From positions 310,001-374,000 of the forward strand of contig NZ_JANZNR010000003.1 of assembly GCF_025153525.1 (NCBI RefSeq): 64,000 bases of DNA. The letters are read 5' to 3'. Under the pieces are notes generated by a model, which had not been told where the DNA came from, did not search any database, and was given only the letters and a program-made list of their open reading frames with translations. The translations under genes and the position numbers were made by a program. Below, piece after piece: positions 39,261-48,011 of this stretch (position 1 is the stretch's first letter; each line of letters begins with the position of its first letter). This DNA comes from Psychroserpens sp. SPM9. GTDB taxonomy: Bacteria > Bacteroidota > Bacteroidia > Flavobacteriales > Flavobacteriaceae.

Positions 39261-40994
39261 TTAAATATCGAGACCGAATGTCTTTTTTAGAAGTTCAATA
39301 TTCGGATTTTTTTCTTTTAATTTTTGATACTTTTCAGGAGCAGTAAAGGCATACTTTTTTGAAATTTCTTCATTGACACTAATCTCTAATTTTAGGTCGA
39401 AATTTTGAAGTTTTTTACGAACAAATTCCATTAGCGGATATTGTGCACGTTCTAATTCAAGTTTTAAAGTTTCATTTGGAAATTCTAATTGAATTGCTGT
39501 TTCGTCTAATTTTGGCTTGCCCATTTCTAAAATTGAAGCCATGATTTTTTCTCCTTTTTTATGCAACAATGCAATATAAGCATTCCAAGTTTCATGAAAT
39601 TCATCTTCGGTAAAGGCTTCAGTTGGTAAATCATCGACATCAATAACAACTTCCATCTGTTTGATTTGATGTTCTTTTTTGGCGCGAATACTTTTTAGAG
39701 AAAGTCCTGAGGTACGCTGATCTTTTTTTAAGTCAATCACTGGCCGCTTTACTTCAGCAGTAATAGGATGGTCTTTAGTGGCTGCAACCGCTTCAGTAGT
39801 TGATTCGGTCTTTATGTTTTCAGTAGATACTTGTGTTTCCTGAGTTTTCTTCGGAATAGCAACTGGAATAGGCGTAATTCCTTTCGCTTTAAAATAGGAT
39901 GGGGGAATTATGTAGTTTTTACTATTTTTTTTTTCTCCATCAAAAGTGATAGAGGCAAGCTGCATAAGGCAAAGTTCAACCAGTAAGCGTTGATTTTTGC
40001 TACTTTTGTACTTTAAATCGGTTTCGTTGGCAAGTTCAATACCTTTAATTAAAAAGTCGTGAGGTGATTTTTTTGCTTGCGCTAAGTATTTGGCTTTCGT
40101 GTCTTCACCAACTTCCAGAAGCTCAATGGTTTTTTCGTTTTTACAGACTAATAAATCTCTAAAGTGTGATGCCAAACCAGCAATAAAGTGATGACCATCA
40201 AAGCCTTTGGAAAGTGTCGTATTAAACTGAAGTAATAATTCGGGTATTTTATTTTCAAGAATTAAATCCGTACTCGTGAAATACGTTTCATAATCCAGAA
40301 CATTTAGGTTTTCGGTAACTGCTTGTCTGGTTAATTCTTTACCAGAGAAACTTACCACACGATCAAAAATAGATAAGGCGTCACGCATGGCACCATCTGC
40401 TTTTTGGGCGATAATGTGTAAGGCATCGTCTTCAGCATTGATACCTTGTTCTTCAGCAATATATTTAAGATAGTCTTTAGCGTCTGAAACAGTGATGCGT
40501 TTAAAATCAAAAATCTGACAACGAGATAATATGGTCGGAATAATTTTATGTTTTTCGGTAGTCGCTAAAATAAATATACAGTGTTTAGGCGGCTCTTCTA
40601 AGGTTTTTAAAAAGGCATTAAAAGCAGCTGCCGATAACATATGTACCTCATCAATAATATAAACTTTGTATTTACCAACTTGCGGAGGAATACGCACCTG
40701 ATCAGTTAAATTTCTAATGTCATCAACCGAATTGTTAGAAGCTGCATCCAATTCAAAAATATTAAAGGCAAAATCTTCGTCTTCTGTTTCGGTACCATCA
40801 CTATTTATCATTTTAGCTAGAATACGTGCACAAGTTGTTTTTCCAACACCACGAGGTCCTGTAAACAAAAGGGCTTGCGCTAAATGATTATTTTCAATAG
40901 CATTGAGTAACGTATTCGTAATCGCCTGTTGGCCAACAACGTCTTTAAACGTTTGTGGCCTGTATTTACGAGCTGATACGACGAAATGTTCCAT
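39261..40994 (-). CDS. dnaX: DNA polymerase III clamp loader subunit gamma/tau
   Basis: A 577-residue protein. AAA+ N-terminal domain: SARKYRPQTFKDVVGQ, P-loop GPRGVGKT (residues 46-53), Walker B VYIIDEVHML and sensor ATTEKHKIIPTILSRCQ. Domain III lies near 240-370, with a tau-like C-terminal part to 577. The four-cysteine zinc module that normally sits between RILAK and the DAASN motif is missing: the stretch reads MINSDGTETEDEDFAFNIFE. It loads the sliding clamp at the replication fork. It heads the minus-strand operon, with a good -7 element only 18 bases upstream. Confidence 0.95.
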   Translation of the reverse strand: MEHFVVSARKYRPQTFKDVVGQQAITNTLLNAIENNHLAQALLFTGPRGVGKTTCARILAKMINSDGTETEDEDFAFNIFELDAASNNSVDDIRNLTDQVRIPPQVGKYKVYIIDEVHMLSAAAFNAFLKTLEEPPKHCIFILATTEKHKIIPTILSRCQIFDFKRITVSDAKDYLKYIAEEQGINAEDDALHIIAQKADGAMRDALSIFDRVVSFSGKELTRQAVTENLNVLDYETYFTSTDLILENKIPELLLQFNTTLSKGFDGHHFIAGLASHFRDLLVCKNEKTIELLEVGEDTKAKYLAQAKKSPHDFLIKGIELANETDLKYKSSKNQRLLVELCLMQLASITFDGEKKNSKNYIIPPSYFKAKGITPIPVAIPKKTQETQVSTENIKTESTTEAVAATKDHPITAEVKRPVIDLKKDQRTSGLSLKSIRAKKEHQIKQMEVVIDVDDLPTEAFTEDEFHETWNAYIALLHKKGEKIMASILEMGKPKLDETAIQLEFPNETLKLELERAQYPLMEFVRKKLQNFDLKLEISVNEEISKKYAFTAPEKYQKLKEKNPNIELLKKTFGLDI

Positions 40995-41012
40995 TGATAA
41001 AACTTAGGATAA

Positions 41013-41020
41013 CAAAGTTA
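41013..41020 (-). promoter_or_regulatory. Candidate -7 element of dnaX
   Basis: On the minus strand this reads TAACTTTG, an exact TAnnTTTG, 18 bases before the dnaX ATG. The transcript leader would be about ten bases. Confidence 0.5.
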
Positions 41021-41085
41021 AAAATTCATTATAAAAATAGGAATTATGCGTCTCTAAATTAAAAGGAGTTATTAACAATTAATCG

Positions 41086-41093
41086 TACTTTTG
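41086..41093 (+). promoter_or_regulatory. Candidate -7 element of rnpB
   Basis: TACTTTTG exactly matches TAnnTTTG and ends about six bases before the predicted 5' end of RNase P RNA. Confidence 0.55.
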
Positions 41094-41098
41094 CAGTG

Positions 41099-41415
41099 AG
41101 TAAATCACCTTATCGCTGTTTCGATGTATCGAGATGGAGGAAAGTCCGAACACCATAGTGCAATCATAGTGGTTAACAGCCATCCGCCGAGAGGTGAGGA
41201 AAAGTGCAACAGAAAGAATGTACAGGTCATGCTGTAGTGAAATCAGGTAAACTCTATGTGGTGCAATGTCATGTATACTAGTGTTTGAGCGTGCACGCGC
41301 GATGCTAGAGGGTAGACAGCTAAAGTTTACTGGTAACAGTAAACGCAGATAAATGATAAGGATACTTGCGAGATTTATCTTGTTGGTTTACAGAATTCGG
41401 CTTATCGATTTACTT
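41099..41415 (+). ncRNA. rnpB: RNase P RNA (bacterial class A)
   Basis: Conserved landmarks are in the right order: AGTAAATC at the 5' end pairs with GATTTACT at the 3' end (P1), then GAGGAAAGTCCGAACACCATAG (P4 5' side and following), ACAGAAA, GGTAAACTC, and GATAAATGATAAGG before TACAGAATTCGGCTTATCG (P4 3' side). The RNA is the ribozyme that cuts 5' leaders from pre-tRNAs. Length is roughly 317 bases. Ends are estimated from P1 pairing and the preceding -7 element; both are uncertain by a few bases. It lies between dnaX and a convergent gene. Confidence 0.95.
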
Positions 41416-41421
41416 ATTCAT

Positions 41422-41456
41422 AAAAAACCCTTTACAATTTGTAAAGGGTTTTGTTT
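41422..41456. terminator. Intrinsic terminator after rnpB
   Basis: AAAAAACCCTTTACAA pairs with TTGTAAAGGGTTTT and is followed by TGTTTT. On the minus strand it ends in a strong T-run, so it also serves the NTF2-like gene. Confidence 0.88.
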
Positions 41457-41470
41457 TAGTTTTACAAGTT

Positions 41471-42004
41471 TTACTGCTTAGGAGGTGTTATTGTATAGCC
41501 TTGACTTTCTATGATGTTAAGTAAGTCATAGAAAAAGCGTATAAATACAATTTTGCCACCTTCAACCATAGAAACGGTATGATAGGGTACTACTATAGAT
41601 TTCCCCGTCTTTTTATCAGTAATAGTATTGGTGCCCCAGGATAATAGCCATTCGCCTTCATTCCAATTGTTTTCAACTTTTACAGGTAAGTATAAATCCT
41701 GACTTATAGAATGTTTGAACTGATTTGTACTATTTGTAAAATAGACGTTGTGTTGCTCAACGTTTAATGAATCTAAACCTCCGCCTAAACCATAAATCAT
41801 GGCGCTTTCATGGAGCTGGGCATTCATTTTAGCGACATCTCCTTTTTGTAATGCTTGGGTGTAATTTCGAACAAGTTGGTTGGCCGTTTCCGAATTTTTA
41901 AACTCTAAGGTGACTTTGGGTTGGTCTTTTTGTGCATTAACATGCATTGGTAGAAATAGCAACAATGTAAATGCTGCTAACATCGTTTTTTTTAATACTT
42001 TCAT
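41471..42004 (-). CDS. Exported NTF2/SnoaL-like protein
   Basis: A 177-residue protein with a signal peptide (KTMLAAFTLLLFLPMHVNA, cleavage near residue 24). The rest resembles a SnoaL/NTF2-like fold: ANQLVRNYTQALQKGDVAKM, AQLHESAMIYGLGGG, then curved sheet strands ending GGKIVFIRFFYDLL. The fold hosts many ligand-binding and enzymatic roles. Function unknown. Monocistronic, with 227 bases of gene-free DNA upstream that show nothing notable. Confidence 0.7.
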   Translation of the reverse strand: MKVLKKTMLAAFTLLLFLPMHVNAQKDQPKVTLEFKNSETANQLVRNYTQALQKGDVAKMNAQLHESAMIYGLGGGLDSLNVEQHNVYFTNSTNQFKHSISQDLYLPVKVENNWNEGEWLLSWGTNTITDKKTGKSIVVPYHTVSMVEGGKIVFIRFFYDLLNIIESQGYTITPPKQ

Positions 42005-42231
42005 AATAATTGATTTAAGTTAATATGTTGATTGCTTAATAGCCATAATTAACCATATCAAAATGAAGGGTGTAAATTGGAGGACAATTTATAGGTGCAA
42101 AATGAGTGCGTACTCAGAGTTGAAGACCTACAAGATAGTTAAAAAACACGAATAGGATTTATACTACAAATATACAATGGGATGGTTGAGTCTTTTAGAG
42201 CGGTTTATACTCATTATAAAAACAGGTAGAT

Positions 42232-42765
42232 TTACTTGAAAAAACTGAACATATTCCCACCATAACTTTTAGAATGCGAATAGTGGTCTAAATGCGATAA
42301 ATCGGTGTGCTTTGAATGTTCTACAATAAGTAAACCATCAGCTTCTAATAATTCATTTTGAAATACTAATTGCGGAATTTTAGCAAATTCCTCAATCGGG
42401 AAATCGTAAGGTGGATCGGCAAAAATGAGAGTATGTTGCTGAGTGGTTTTTTCCAAGAATTTAAAAACATCACTTTTAATGGTTGTAATGTTCATTTCGA
42501 AACTTTCGGCAGTGTCATTAATAAATTTAATGCAACCGTAATTTTCGTCAACAGCAGTAATTTGCTCTGTTCCGCGTGAGGCAAATTCGTAGCTTATATT
42601 CCCTGTTCCGGCAAATAAATCCAATACCGAAATTTCATCAAAATAATACTGATTATTAAGAATATTGAATAAAGACTCTTTGGCCATATCTGTGGTTGGT
42701 CTCACCGGAAGTTTTTTGGGAGCTGTGATACGACGACCTTTATATTCTCCTGAAATGATACGCAT
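42232..42765 (-). CDS. rsmD: 16S rRNA (guanine-966-N2)-methyltransferase
   Basis: A 177-residue SAM-dependent methyltransferase. N-terminus MRIISGEYKGRRITAPK and VRPTTDMAKESLFNIL are RsmD signatures; SAM-binding motif VLDLFAGTGNISYEFASRG and catalytic DPPYDFP are present. It modifies G966 of 16S rRNA. It overlaps the upstream DUF3822 gene by one base, so the two are co-translated. Confidence 0.94.
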   Translation of the reverse strand: MRIISGEYKGRRITAPKKLPVRPTTDMAKESLFNILNNQYYFDEISVLDLFAGTGNISYEFASRGTEQITAVDENYGCIKFINDTAESFEMNITTIKSDVFKFLEKTTQQHTLIFADPPYDFPIEEFAKIPQLVFQNELLEADGLLIVEHSKHTDLSHLDHYSHSKSYGGNMFSFFK

Positions 42766-43574
42766 TAATTAAAGCTGTTTAAAATGATAAAATCCTTGTA
42801 TGTGGTATGGGTATTAATAGTAAGATCAAACTTAAAATAGCTGTTTGCGTCTTCAATGTCTACAAATCTAATATAGGTATAGAGTATTTTGTATAAGTCG
42901 TCGTCCTTTTCGATCTGTCCTGTAAGTATGGTTTTAATAGTTTCAGGATTGAGTTTAAGCTGTTCTACTGTGAATAGAATATAGTAGATAAAATCTTCTT
43001 TTGTCGCGTATTCAAAGGTGTTATAGAATAGTAACTCAGAATTGTTAATGCAAATAATTTCAAAGGTTGAACGATTCACATTAATATACATGGTCTTTGC
43101 TGTCTCTTTTGAAGATTTTTGAGAGAAGGTATCAATCAAAATGGTAGACGAATGTTTGTAGTCAAAAGTACCAAAAGTATCAAATACATAATTGTTGATG
43201 TTAACCAATGGGACATAGACATTCATGCAATCTATTGAGGCTAACGTATCGTAATTAATAAAATCAGATTTTAAAATTTTTGCATTAAATTTTAGATAAT
43301 CGGCAAGTGAGTTTTCATCAAATACAGCTTTAGGTACCAAGCACGATAATTCATTTTGATAAATGCACAACACAGAATCAAACGACTGTTCAAAGGCTGC
43401 ATTTGCCTCAATCGCTTTTTTTAATTCGTTGAGCAGTTCAAAAGGAGTTGCTTTTTTATCAAGTTCGATAGTATCCAGTAACTCGATAGTGTTAGTCGAA
43501 CGATTTAAAATGCAAAAAGAAAGTCCACTCAAACGAATTTGAATGGACAGTGCTTTTATACTATTATGTTTCAA
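42765..43574 (-). CDS. DUF3822 family protein
   Basis: A 269-residue soluble protein typical of Bacteroidota, with an actin/hexokinase-like fold suggested for the family. It has beta-rich N-terminal IKALSIQIRLSGLSFCILNR and a later repeat-like FETICINNSEL; I see no clear ATP-binding signature. DUF3822 genes commonly precede rsmD. The start and stop are tightly packed with the neighbours (1-base overlap with rsmD, 1-base gap to the upstream gene). Function unknown. Confidence 0.75.
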   Translation of the reverse strand: MKHNSIKALSIQIRLSGLSFCILNRSTNTIELLDTIELDKKATPFELLNELKKAIEANAAFEQSFDSVLCIYQNELSCLVPKAVFDENSLADYLKFNAKILKSDFINYDTLASIDCMNVYVPLVNINNYVFDTFGTFDYKHSSTILIDTFSQKSSKETAKTMYINVNRSTFEIICINNSELLFYNTFEYATKEDFIYYILFTVEQLKLNPETIKTILTGQIEKDDDLYKILYTYIRFVDIEDANSYFKFDLTINTHTTYKDFIILNSFN

Positions 43575-43575
43575 T

Positions 43576-44313
43576 TTAGTCTCTACTTAAGTTGCCTGGC
43601 CAGTTACCACCTGTTTCAGCTTCTTCCATAGAACCAACTTTTAATTTTGATCCTCTCACACCATCTACAGACATAACTTCTTTTTCTTTATTAACCAGGT
43701 TTTTGTCTTGATCGTGTAAAATAACGTCTTTATCGACCCATGCCTCAAAAACAGCAATACCACTTTCATCTAGTTTTCCTGCTTTAAGTTGAAATTTAGC
43801 GCCGGCAGGTCCAATACCTTGAGGAAGGTTCATCATCGTTTTGTAGCGCGTATCTGCTCCAAAAAGCGAATCTCTAACAGGAACAGTTCCAATGGTATCG
43901 ATGATAACAATATCTTTAGTAGTTTCTACACCACCAAATCGACGTGTTAATTCTTCATCAATAATTGTAGAATCTCTTCGTTGTGTAATGGTAAATTGCG
44001 CAGTATCGATAAACTTAATTAAATCATCAAAGTTTCCAGAAAAGGATTTTTTAACAGTTCTGTGCGCTAATTGTGCATCTCTAATATCTTTTAATTTATC
44101 AATCACTTTCACATAACGCTCATCTTTAAGTTTATTGAATTTAATTTCACCATAAACAGACATAAACGTCAAATAACCTAAGAAGAAAATCAATGCCCAT
44201 AGCACTAAATTTAGGATAGGTTTTAGCTTTTTAGGCACAAATTTATCGATCAACCAAACGATACCAATTGTAAGTAAAATAAGGCCTACAACAACAAGAA
44301 TTACTTTTAACAT
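43576..44313 (-). CDS. Membrane protein of unknown function
   Basis: A 245-residue protein with two N-terminal transmembrane helices (VILVVVGLILLTIGIVWLI, residues ~4-22, and LVLWALIFFLGYLTFM, ~37-52), then a ~190-residue soluble domain. The part RYVKVIDKLKDIRDAQLAHR is pilin-like in its helical register, which is suggestive but not enough. The C-terminal half (VKVGSMEEA, NWPGNLSRD) has no recognised motif. It heads the operon with DUF3822 and rsmD. Confidence 0.65.
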   Translation of the reverse strand: MLKVILVVVGLILLTIGIVWLIDKFVPKKLKPILNLVLWALIFFLGYLTFMSVYGEIKFNKLKDERYVKVIDKLKDIRDAQLAHRTVKKSFSGNFDDLIKFIDTAQFTITQRRDSTIIDEELTRRFGGVETTKDIVIIDTIGTVPVRDSLFGADTRYKTMMNLPQGIGPAGAKFQLKAGKLDESGIAVFEAWVDKDVILHDQDKNLVNKEKEVMSVDGVRGSKLKVGSMEEAETGGNWPGNLSRD

Positions 44314-44348
44314 AGTTAGTTTTTTTATATTGTTTTTAAGGAGTTACG

Positions 44349-44356
44349 CAAATCTA
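44349..44356 (-). promoter_or_regulatory. Candidate promoter of the membrane protein-DUF3822-rsmD operon
   Basis: Minus-strand TAGATTTG (exact TAnnTTTG) lies 35 bases before the ATG. A TTG at 44380-44382 (minus strand) is 23 bases away and could be the -33 element. Confidence 0.45.
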
Positions 44357-44520
44357 CAATTTTTTTTTGTTCGTTAAAACAATGTAGACAAAAATCAATA
44401 ACAGGGGAAAGATATAAAATTACTTTGAAATTCTATAACAAATTTTGTCTTCTAAAGCCATAAAAACATTAATGTATTAAATCTTATATTGCGTTTTTAA
44501 TCACATTTCACAATAAATAA

Positions 44521-45948
44521 ATGACGTCATCAGACTTTTATAAATTGCTAATCAAGAAGTTTCCTTTTGCTCCCACCACGAAGCAACTTGTTGCCATTGA
44601 GCAATTAGCAAAATTTGTTTTTGATGATTCGCCTAATACCTTGTACGTTTTAAAAGGATTTGCAGGAACAGGTAAAACGAGTATTATAGGGACGCTTGTT
44701 TCTAATTTATGGGAAACAAAAAAAAGTGCTGTTTTAATGGCGCCAACCGGAAGAGCGGCTAAAGTGATTTCAAATTATTCAAAAAAAGAAGCCTTTACCA
44801 TTCATAAGAAAATTTATTTTCCGAAGAAAGATAGAGGAGGAGGCGTTAAATTTGTAATGCAACCCAATAAACATCGCAACACCATATTTATTGTTGATGA
44901 AGCTTCAATGATTCCAGATGTTCCGGCGGATTCTAAAAATTTCGAAAGCACCTCTTTATTAGACGATTTAATGACCTATGTCTATGCTGGTCATAAGTGT
45001 AAATTACTTTTAATTGGGGACAAAGCGCAATTACCTCCTGTAAAATCTGATGTTTCGCCAGCACTCAATTCAGAGCAACTGGGTTTAAATTATAATAAAG
45101 CTGTTACTTCAATTGAATTAGATGAAGTGGTGCGTCAAAATCAAGACTCCGGAATACTAAGCAATGCAACGCGAATGCGAGAAGTGATTGAAAATGAATT
45201 CTTTGATTCTTTTCAGTTTAATCTCAACGGCTTTACTGATATCATACGATTAATTGATGGTTACGAAATTATGGATGCTATTAATGATGCTTACAGTGAT
45301 TTAGGTCATGAAGAAACGGCTATCATTGTTAGAAGCAATAAACGCGCAAATCTTTATAATCAACAGATTAGAAACCGGATTTTATTCAATGAAAATGAAT
45401 TGACAGTCGGTGATTTTTTGATGGTTGTTAAAAATAATTACTTCTGGATTAAACCTACAACCGAAGCTGGATTTATTGCCAATGGTGATATTATTCAGGT
45501 TTTAGAAATTTTTTCTATGACAACGCTCTACGGATTTCGTTTTGCTGAAGTCAAAGTGCAAATGGTCGATTATCCGCGGATGCGCCCTTTTGAAACGGTT
45601 TTGCTATTAGATACTATTGAAGCTGAAACGCCTTCCTTAACCTATGAAGATAGTAACCGTTTATACCAAGAGGTTCAAAAAGATTATGAAGATGAAACAT
45701 CTAACTACAAGAAATTTCTGAAAATAAAAGGCAATAAACATTTTAACGCATTACAGGTCAAGTTTTCCTATGCAATCACCTGTCATAAATCTCAAGGTGG
45801 ACAATGGCATACTATTTTTGTAGAACAGCCTTATTTACCAAATGGAATCGATAAAGATTATATGCGTTGGTTGTATACAGCCGCAACCAGAGCGAAAGAA
45901 AAATTGTATCTTATTGGGTTTAAAGATACGTTTTTTGAAGATGAATAA
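44521..45948 (+). CDS. RecD-like superfamily 1 DNA helicase
   Basis: A 475-residue ATPase. Walker A LKGFAGTGKTSIIG (residues ~45-58); GRAAKV motif Ia; Walker B TIFIVDEASMIPD; then GDKAQLPPVKSD (motif III), LDEVVRQNQDSG (motif IV) and the C-terminal UvrD_C-type AITCHKSQGGQW with YTAATRAKEKLYLIGF (motifs V-VI). This is a stand-alone RecD2-like 5'-3' helicase; no RecB/RecC partner or N-terminal extension is adjacent. It is probably involved in DNA repair. The following DUF4126 gene is 15 bases away. Confidence 0.88.
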   Translation: MTSSDFYKLLIKKFPFAPTTKQLVAIEQLAKFVFDDSPNTLYVLKGFAGTGKTSIIGTLVSNLWETKKSAVLMAPTGRAAKVISNYSKKEAFTIHKKIYFPKKDRGGGVKFVMQPNKHRNTIFIVDEASMIPDVPADSKNFESTSLLDDLMTYVYAGHKCKLLLIGDKAQLPPVKSDVSPALNSEQLGLNYNKAVTSIELDEVVRQNQDSGILSNATRMREVIENEFFDSFQFNLNGFTDIIRLIDGYEIMDAINDAYSDLGHEETAIIVRSNKRANLYNQQIRNRILFNENELTVGDFLMVVKNNYFWIKPTTEAGFIANGDIIQVLEIFSMTTLYGFRFAEVKVQMVDYPRMRPFETVLLLDTIEAETPSLTYEDSNRLYQEVQKDYEDETSNYKKFLKIKGNKHFNALQVKFSYAITCHKSQGGQWHTIFVEQPYLPNGIDKDYMRWLYTAATRAKEKLYLIGFKDTFFEDE

Positions 45949-45963
45949 AACAAGCTATTGGAT

Positions 45964-46530
45964 ATGACGATGGAAACCATTATTAGTATTTTTTTAGGTA
46001 TCGGACTTTCAGCATCTGTGGGATTTCGGGTATTTGTTCCACTTTTTGCGTTGAGTCTAGCAGCCTATTTTAACCTTTGGGAGCTTAATGAATCCTGGCA
46101 ATGGATAGGTAGTTTAACTGCAGTAATTACACTGGGAGTCGCTACGCTCGTTGAAGTTTTTGGCTATTATATTCCATATGTTGATAACCTTTTAGATACT
46201 ATTGCTATTCCGTTGGCGACGATTGCTGGCACAGCAGTTATGGTATCAACCGTTGCCGATCTTAGTCCGGCAATCACCTGGGCTTTGGCAATCATAGCAG
46301 GAGGCGGAACCGCTGCAGCAGTGGCTGGTGGTTCTGGAGCCACACGATTGGCATCTACTGCAAGTACTGGCGGTATCGCCAATCCGGTCGTTTCAACAGT
46401 AGAAACGGGAACCTCTGTGCTGATGTCTGTGGTTTCATTATTTATTCCTGTTTTAGCCTTTATTCTTGTGCTTATTATATTGTATCTCATTTTTAGAGTT
46501 TATAAAAAGATTCGTGGGAAACGGACATAA
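45964..46530 (+). CDS. DUF4126 family membrane protein
   Basis: A 188-residue protein with four to five hydrophobic segments (IISIFLGIGLSASVGFRVF, FVPLFALSLAAYF, IPLATIAGTAVMVSTVA, ITWALAIIAGGGTAAAVAG and VLMSVVSLFIPVLAFILVL). A Gly/Ala/Ser-rich loop follows (GGSGATRLASTASTGGIANP). I chose the ATG at 45964. The family has no known function; it is common near helicases or metabolic genes in bacteria. Confidence 0.75.
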   Translation: MTMETIISIFLGIGLSASVGFRVFVPLFALSLAAYFNLWELNESWQWIGSLTAVITLGVATLVEVFGYYIPYVDNLLDTIAIPLATIAGTAVMVSTVADLSPAITWALAIIAGGGTAAAVAGGSGATRLASTASTGGIANPVVSTVETGTSVLMSVVSLFIPVLAFILVLIILYLIFRVYKKIRGKRT

Positions 46531-46546
46531 TTTCTATTAAAAGTTT

Positions 46547-46554
46547 TATTTTTG
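46547..46554 (+). promoter_or_regulatory. Candidate -7 element of kdsB
   Basis: TATTTTTG, an exact TAnnTTTG, 22 bases before the kdsB ATG. Confidence 0.45.
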
Positions 46555-46576
46555 ATACTCTATCAATTTTCAACTA

Positions 46577-47305
46577 ATGAAGATCATATCAATGATTCCT
46601 GCACGTTACAGTGCGTCCCGTTTCCCAGGAAAACTTATGCAAAACCTCGCAGGGAAATCGGTCATTTTAAGAACTTACGAAGCGACTGTCGCTACAAACT
46701 TGTTTGACGACGTTTATGTTGTCACCGATAGTGATATTATTTTTGATGAAATAACTTCTCATGGTGGAAAAGCCATTATGAGTATTAAGACACATGAGTC
46801 TGGTAGCGATCGTATTGCTGAAGCTGTAGCACAACTTGATGTCGATATCGTTGTTAATGTTCAAGGTGACGAACCGTTTACCGAACGCGAAAGCTTAGAA
46901 AAAGTTTTAAATGTGTTTAAAGATGATCACGATAAAACCATAGACTTAGCTTCATTAATGGTTGAGATTCATGATTGGGATGAGATTAGTAATCCTAATA
47001 CTGTTAAGGTTATTGTCGATCAAAACAACTTCGCTTTGTATTTTTCTAGAAGTCCGATTCCATTTCCAAGAGATAAATCAGTAGGCGCACGTTATTTTAA
47101 GCATAAAGGCATCTATGCTTTTAGAAAAGAAGCCTTATTAGATTTTTATAAACTACCTATGCAATTTATTGAAGCGAGTGAAAAAATTGAATGCATTAGA
47201 TATTTAGAATACGGCAAACGTATTAAAATGGTGGAAACAACTGTAGAAGGTGTCGAAATTGATACACCTGAAGATTTAGAACGCGCCAAAAAGCTCTGGA
47301 AATAA
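46577..47305 (+). CDS. kdsB: 3-deoxy-manno-octulosonate cytidylyltransferase
   Basis: A 242-residue nucleotidyltransferase. The CTP loop is [20 protein letters not shown] (residues ~6-25); [10 protein letters not shown] and the metal-binding [16 protein letters not shown] at the C-terminus are typical. It activates Kdo (or the 8-amino analogue) as a CMP sugar for LPS core synthesis. A KdnB-like oxidase is encoded 1.4 kb downstream, so the preferred substrate might be 8-amino-Kdo. It is followed by a HAD gene starting two bases after the stop. Confidence 0.95.
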   Translation: MKIISMIPARYSASRFPGKLMQNLAGKSVILRTYEATVATNLFDDVYVVTDSDIIFDEITSHGGKAIMSIKTHESGSDRIAEAVAQLDVDIVVNVQGDEPFTERESLEKVLNVFKDDHDKTIDLASLMVEIHDWDEISNPNTVKVIVDQNNFALYFSRSPIPFPRDKSVGARYFKHKGIYAFRKEALLDFYKLPMQFIEASEKIECIRYLEYGKRIKMVETTVEGVEIDTPEDLERAKKLWK

Positions 47306-47306
47306 A

Positions 47307-48011
47307 TTGAATACCAACTACCAACATATAAAAGTCATCGGTTTTGATGCAGATGATACGCTTTGGGTTAATGAAACCTATTTTCGTGATGCCGAATTAG
47401 AATTTGCCAAATTACTGGCACCATACGAAACTGCCAATAAGATTGACCAAGAACTTTTTAAAAAGGAAATAGAGAACCTTAGTTTATATGGCTATGGTGT
47501 TAAAGGATTTGTGTTGTCTATGGTTGAAACCGCACTTGAGCTCTCTAATAATTCTCTGTCTAACGAAGCTATTACTAAGATTTTAAACATTGGGAAAACC
47601 ATGCTAAATCAGCCTGTAGAATTGTTGGAAGGTGTCGAAGCTACATTAAAACACTTGTCAAAAACTCATAGATTAATTCTGGTTACCAAAGGCGATTTAT
47701 TAGATCAAGAACGAAAATTAGAAAAATCCAATCTAACGTCTTATTTTCATCATATAGAAGTGCTTAGTGATAAAAAAGAAGCCAACTACACTAAGCTATT
47801 AAATCATTTAGATATTAATCCTTCAGAGTTTTTAATGGTTGGAAATTCATTAAAATCTGATATTTTACCATTAGTATCCATTGGAGCAGAAGCCATACAT
47901 ATTCCATTTCATACAACGTGGCTGCATGAACAAGTAAGCCGAAAAGAAGCTAACGAAAAAGATTATAAAACATTACAAAGTTTGACCGAACTAAAAAGCA
48001 TATTTAATTAG
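47307..48011 (+). CDS. HAD-superfamily hydrolase
   Basis: A 234-residue haloacid-dehalogenase-like phosphatase. Motif I is GFDADDTLWVN (residues 12-22, nucleophile Asp14 with Asp16), motif II LILVTKG, motif III with K, and motif IV FLMVGNSLKSDI. The cap lies at ~20-100. The start is TTG at 47307: no in-frame ATG exists before motif I and kdsB ends two bases earlier. It is not of KdsC size or type (~180 aa). Substrate unknown. Confidence 0.85.
   Translation: MNTNYQHIKVIGFDADDTLWVNETYFRDAELEFAKLLAPYETANKIDQELFKKEIENLSLYGYGVKGFVLSMVETALELSNNSLSNEAITKILNIGKTMLNQPVELLEGVEATLKHLSKTHRLILVTKGDLLDQERKLEKSNLTSYFHHIEVLSDKKEANYTKLLNHLDINPSEFLMVGNSLKSDILPLVSIGAEAIHIPFHTTWLHEQVSRKEANEKDYKTLQSLTELKSIFN

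Noticed and set aside
47307-48011. KdsC (Kdo-8-phosphate phosphatase)
   Set aside because: Proximity to kdsB suggested it, but the protein is 234 residues with a helical cap; KdsC is a capless HAD of about 180 residues.
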